Source of the DNA: Pseudoxanthomonas sp. NC8
GTDB lineage: Bacteria; Pseudomonadota; Gammaproteobacteria; Xanthomonadales; Xanthomonadaceae
Reading direction: 5' to 3'
DNA length: 64,000 nt
Assembly: GCA_025232375.1 (NCBI GenBank)
Contig: CP060419.1
Coordinates: forward strand, 3,037,001-3,101,000
Below the pieces are notes generated by a model. It did no database searches. It was not told where the DNA came from and saw only the letters and a list, made by a program, of their open reading frames with translations. The translations under genes and the position numbers were made by a program. Positions 62,190 through 64,000 of this stretch are shown in pieces. How positions within the stretch are numbered: position 1 is the stretch's first letter; each line of letters starts with the position of its first letter.

Positions 62190-62630
62190 ATGGGCCCCAT
62201 GCGCCGCGAACCCCTCCACCCGCCGGCCGCCGCCGTCACCCCCGGTGTGACCAGCAGCATGGGCAGCGCTGCCCGGAACGACGTGTTGCGGCATCTCCCA
62301 TCCGCGGCGACCGGCCTGCGCGAACCAGGCAACCCCTGCCATCCGGTGGACGTGGTTCCGCCGCGGTCCGCGGCCCTCGCGGTGTACGCGCATTCCAGTG
62401 AAGGCGCCAGCGAATGGTTCGCCGGATCGTTCGACGGCATCCGCTGGTGGTCCACGCAGGTGCCAGCGGACGGCGCGCACTGGCGGGTGATCGGCTGGCG
62501 CGCGCTCGACCCGGACGGCCCGGCCACGCGCGTGGATTGTGGCGGCGCGAAGATTCCGGACGGCGGACCACGGCTGTTCCGCGTGGATCCGGCGACCGGA
62601 CACGGACCCTTCCACGCCGGCGGCGCCTGA
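62190..62630 (+). CDS. Hypothetical protein
   Basis: About 146 residues. The C-terminal part SAALAVYAHSSEGASEWFAG, SFDGIRWWSTQVPADGAHWR and VIGWRALDPDGPATRVDCGG has uneven, protein-like composition with several Trp, which argues for a real gene; the first 50 residues are Pro/Arg-rich and less convincing. Start may be 62190 or 62199. The opposite strand is also open here, so assignment is tentative. No family recognised. Confidence 0.35.
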   Translation: MGPMRREPLHPPAAAVTPGVTSSMGSAARNDVLRHLPSAATGLREPGNPCHPVDVVPPRSAALAVYAHSSEGASEWFAGSFDGIRWWSTQVPADGAHWRVIGWRALDPDGPATRVDCGGAKIPDGGPRLFRVDPATGHGPFHAGGA

Positions 62631-62646
62631 TCGCCCGCAGACCGGC

Positions 62647-63306
62647 TCACGCGCCGGTCTGCCGGTGTGGCGCCGCCACCGGCTTGGACTCGGGCGATTT
62701 GTCCATGGCGCAGCCAGATCGACAGCAGCACGATCGAAAGCACCGCGACGAACTCGCTCTGCCAGTTCTGGAACGACTCGAACCAGAACCGTGGCCCGCC
62801 GAGATGCTCGACCAGACCGATCGGTGGCTTGCCCGCGGCGCCACGTTCGTCGTTCTCGTGCACCCAGCTGCCCCAGCCGTGCATGGCGAAGGAGCCGAGG
62901 AAAAGCAGCAGGAACGCCAGGGTCAGCGAATGCGCGTACAGCCAGCGTACGGTGGCACCGGCGCGCACCGGCCACGGCGTGGGTCCGGGCTCGATCCTCT
63001 CCTGCTCCTGCGCCGGATCCAGCGGCCGCGATTCTGCCGAACCGCGTTGCCGCAGCCATACCGTGAGCAGCACGTACATGCCCATCTGCAGGAATTCGCT
63101 TTCCCAGTTCTCGAAGGTGGCCGAGATGAAATGGCCCGAACGCAGGTAGGCGGCCAGCGCCAGCGGCCCCTGCCCCGCATCCACGCGTGCCTCGTTGTCC
63201 ACCGACCAGCCGGTCAGCACCTGCCCCGCCAGAACATAAGGAACAGGCTGGTCAGGACCAGCGACAGGCCATTGCGCCTCCAGAACGGGTAGTTGGGCGG
63301 GGACAT
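62647..63306 (-). CDS. DUF6766 family membrane protein
   Basis: About 220 residues: MSPPNYPFWRRNGLSLVLTS, GQVLTGWSVDNEAR, the repeated motif SATFENWESEFLQMGMYVLL and WFESFQNWQSEFVAVLSIVL, and a C-terminus DKSPESKPVAAPHRQTGA. The two copies of NWxSEFxxM/V followed by a helix and WLR are the DUF6766 hallmark. Inner-membrane protein of unknown function. Frame changes near 63228 (TTCCTGGCG reads TTCTGGCG) and 62707. Confidence 0.78.
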
Positions 63307-63401
63307 GGTTCGACCAGGTTCGGGGTGCGCGCCACGCTGGACCGGCGAGCGTCGAACCGGCGTGAACCACCGCGTGCCTGCCGCGCGGTTCGCAACTTCC
63401 G

Positions 63402-64000
63402 TCAACGCCTTGCCGGTGCGCCGACACTCACCCAGGCCGGCGCATGGTCGCTGGCCTTCTCCTGCACCCGCACCCAGCGGTCGACGCCGGCGTCCTTCAG
63501 CGTGGCGGCGAGCACCGGGTTGAGCAGCAGGTGGTCGATGCGCAGGCCACGATCGCGTTCGGCGTGCTGGCGGAAGTAGTCCCAGAACGTGTAGATGCGC
63601 GCTTCGCCATGCACCTTCCGCACCGCATCGGTCCAGCCCTGCCCGAGCAGGTCGCGGTACGCATCGCGTGCCTCCGGCTGCAGCAGCGCGTCGCGGCGCC
63701 AGCCCTTGGGGTCGTAGATGTCCATGTCGGTGGGCACCACGTTGAAGTCGCCGACGATCGCCACCGGGTGCGGCTGCGCGACCAGCACCTGCGCACGACG
63801 GGTAAGGCGCTGCATCCAGCGCAGCTTGTAGTCGAACTTCGGGCCCGGCTGCGGATTGCCGTTGGGGGCGTAGATCGCGGCGACGAGCACGCCATGCACC
63901 GCCGCCTCGGGTAGCGGCTCTGCGTGTCGCTGGCGTCGCCAGGCAATCCGCGCCGGCTCTCCACCGGCGTCACGCCGCGGCCAAGCAGTGCCACGCCATT
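63402..64000 (-). CDS. Exonuclease III family endonuclease, 5' part outside the window
   Basis: Visible C-terminal part of about 200 residues: NGVALLGRGVTPVESRRGLP, VAAIYAPNGNPQPGPKFDYK (YAPNG loop), VAIVGDFNVVPTDMDIYDPK with catalytic Asp and Asn, and a C-terminal LRIDHLLLNPVLAATL with ASDHAPAWV (the Asp-His pair). These are the AP-endonuclease/exonuclease III signatures for base-excision repair. One frame change near 63905. The start lies beyond the window end. Confidence 0.9.
   Translation of the reverse strand, partial: WRGTAWPRRDAGGEPARIAWRRQRHAEPLPEAAVHGVLVAAIYAPNGNPQPGPKFDYKLRWMQRLTRRAQVLVAQPHPVAIVGDFNVVPTDMDIYDPKGWRRDALLQPEARDAYRDLLGQGWTDAVRKVHGEARIYTFWDYFRQHAERDRGLRIDHLLLNPVLAATLKDAGVDRWVRVQEKASDHAPAWVSVGAPARR

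Overview
The window is 64 kb of very GC-rich DNA from a gammaproteobacterium, most likely a member of the Xanthomonadaceae/Lysobacteraceae (Lysobacter, Luteimonas or Pseudoxanthomonas type). That placement rests on base composition and gene content: DUF6776 next to a bactofilin, TonB receptors, a propeller histidine kinase, GH9 cellulase. It is not a database result. Nothing looks like phage, an insertion sequence or CRISPR. The consensus sequence carries a recurrent defect: CCTGG or CCAGG appears as CCTTGG, CCAAGG or with a neighbouring base gained or lost, and CCTGA or GCAAGG appears as CCTTA or TAAGG. This splits most genes longer than about 600 bp into two or more frames, so I give each gene one span and note the frame changes.

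Layout. 0-7.7 kb: bactofilin and DUF6776, DUF4126, a REC/degenerate GGDEF-EAL protein translationally coupled to a hybrid histidine kinase, bfd-bfr iron storage with a Fur-like box, rppH and tRNA-Met. 7.9-12 kb: a GH9 glycosidase and a secreted amidohydrolase. 12-30.3 kb: a nitrogen-oxide island. It holds periplasmic nitrate reductase napEFDABC; the assimilatory operon narK-GNAT-nirB-nirD-nasA-cobA; its regulators nasT-nasS; copD; hemN; and an oxygen-sensing fnr. The leader of the assimilatory operon is readable in full: an NtrC-like site, a sigma-54 promoter, three AACGRC hexaloop hairpins of the ANTAR-target type and an intrinsic terminator that overlaps the last hairpin.

30-45 kb: a lipoprotein hydrolase, a secreted chloroperoxidase-like hydrolase, a propeller histidine kinase with a NarL-type regulator, then AraC, wrbA, an isochorismatase-like hydrolase, two amidohydrolase/MFS genes, two XapX mini-proteins and an aldo/keto reductase followed by an isochorismatase remnant. 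45-57.4 kb: a poorly characterised set made of a membrane anchor protein, two paralogous secreted proteins, a TlpA-like redoxin, two TonB receptors, a membrane-bound winged-helix regulator, two DUF6644 proteins and DUF6152. This is the best candidate for an undescribed system. 57.5-64 kb: cytochrome c-prime, quinol-dependent NO reductase behind an FNR/Dnr-type box, a stand-alone receiver protein, an iron-permease-family protein, DUF6766 and an exonuclease III cut by the window end.

The genes suggest a facultative organism that respires nitrate periplasmically, assimilates nitrate under nitrogen limitation and detoxifies NO. No nitrite-to-NO reductase is visible here.
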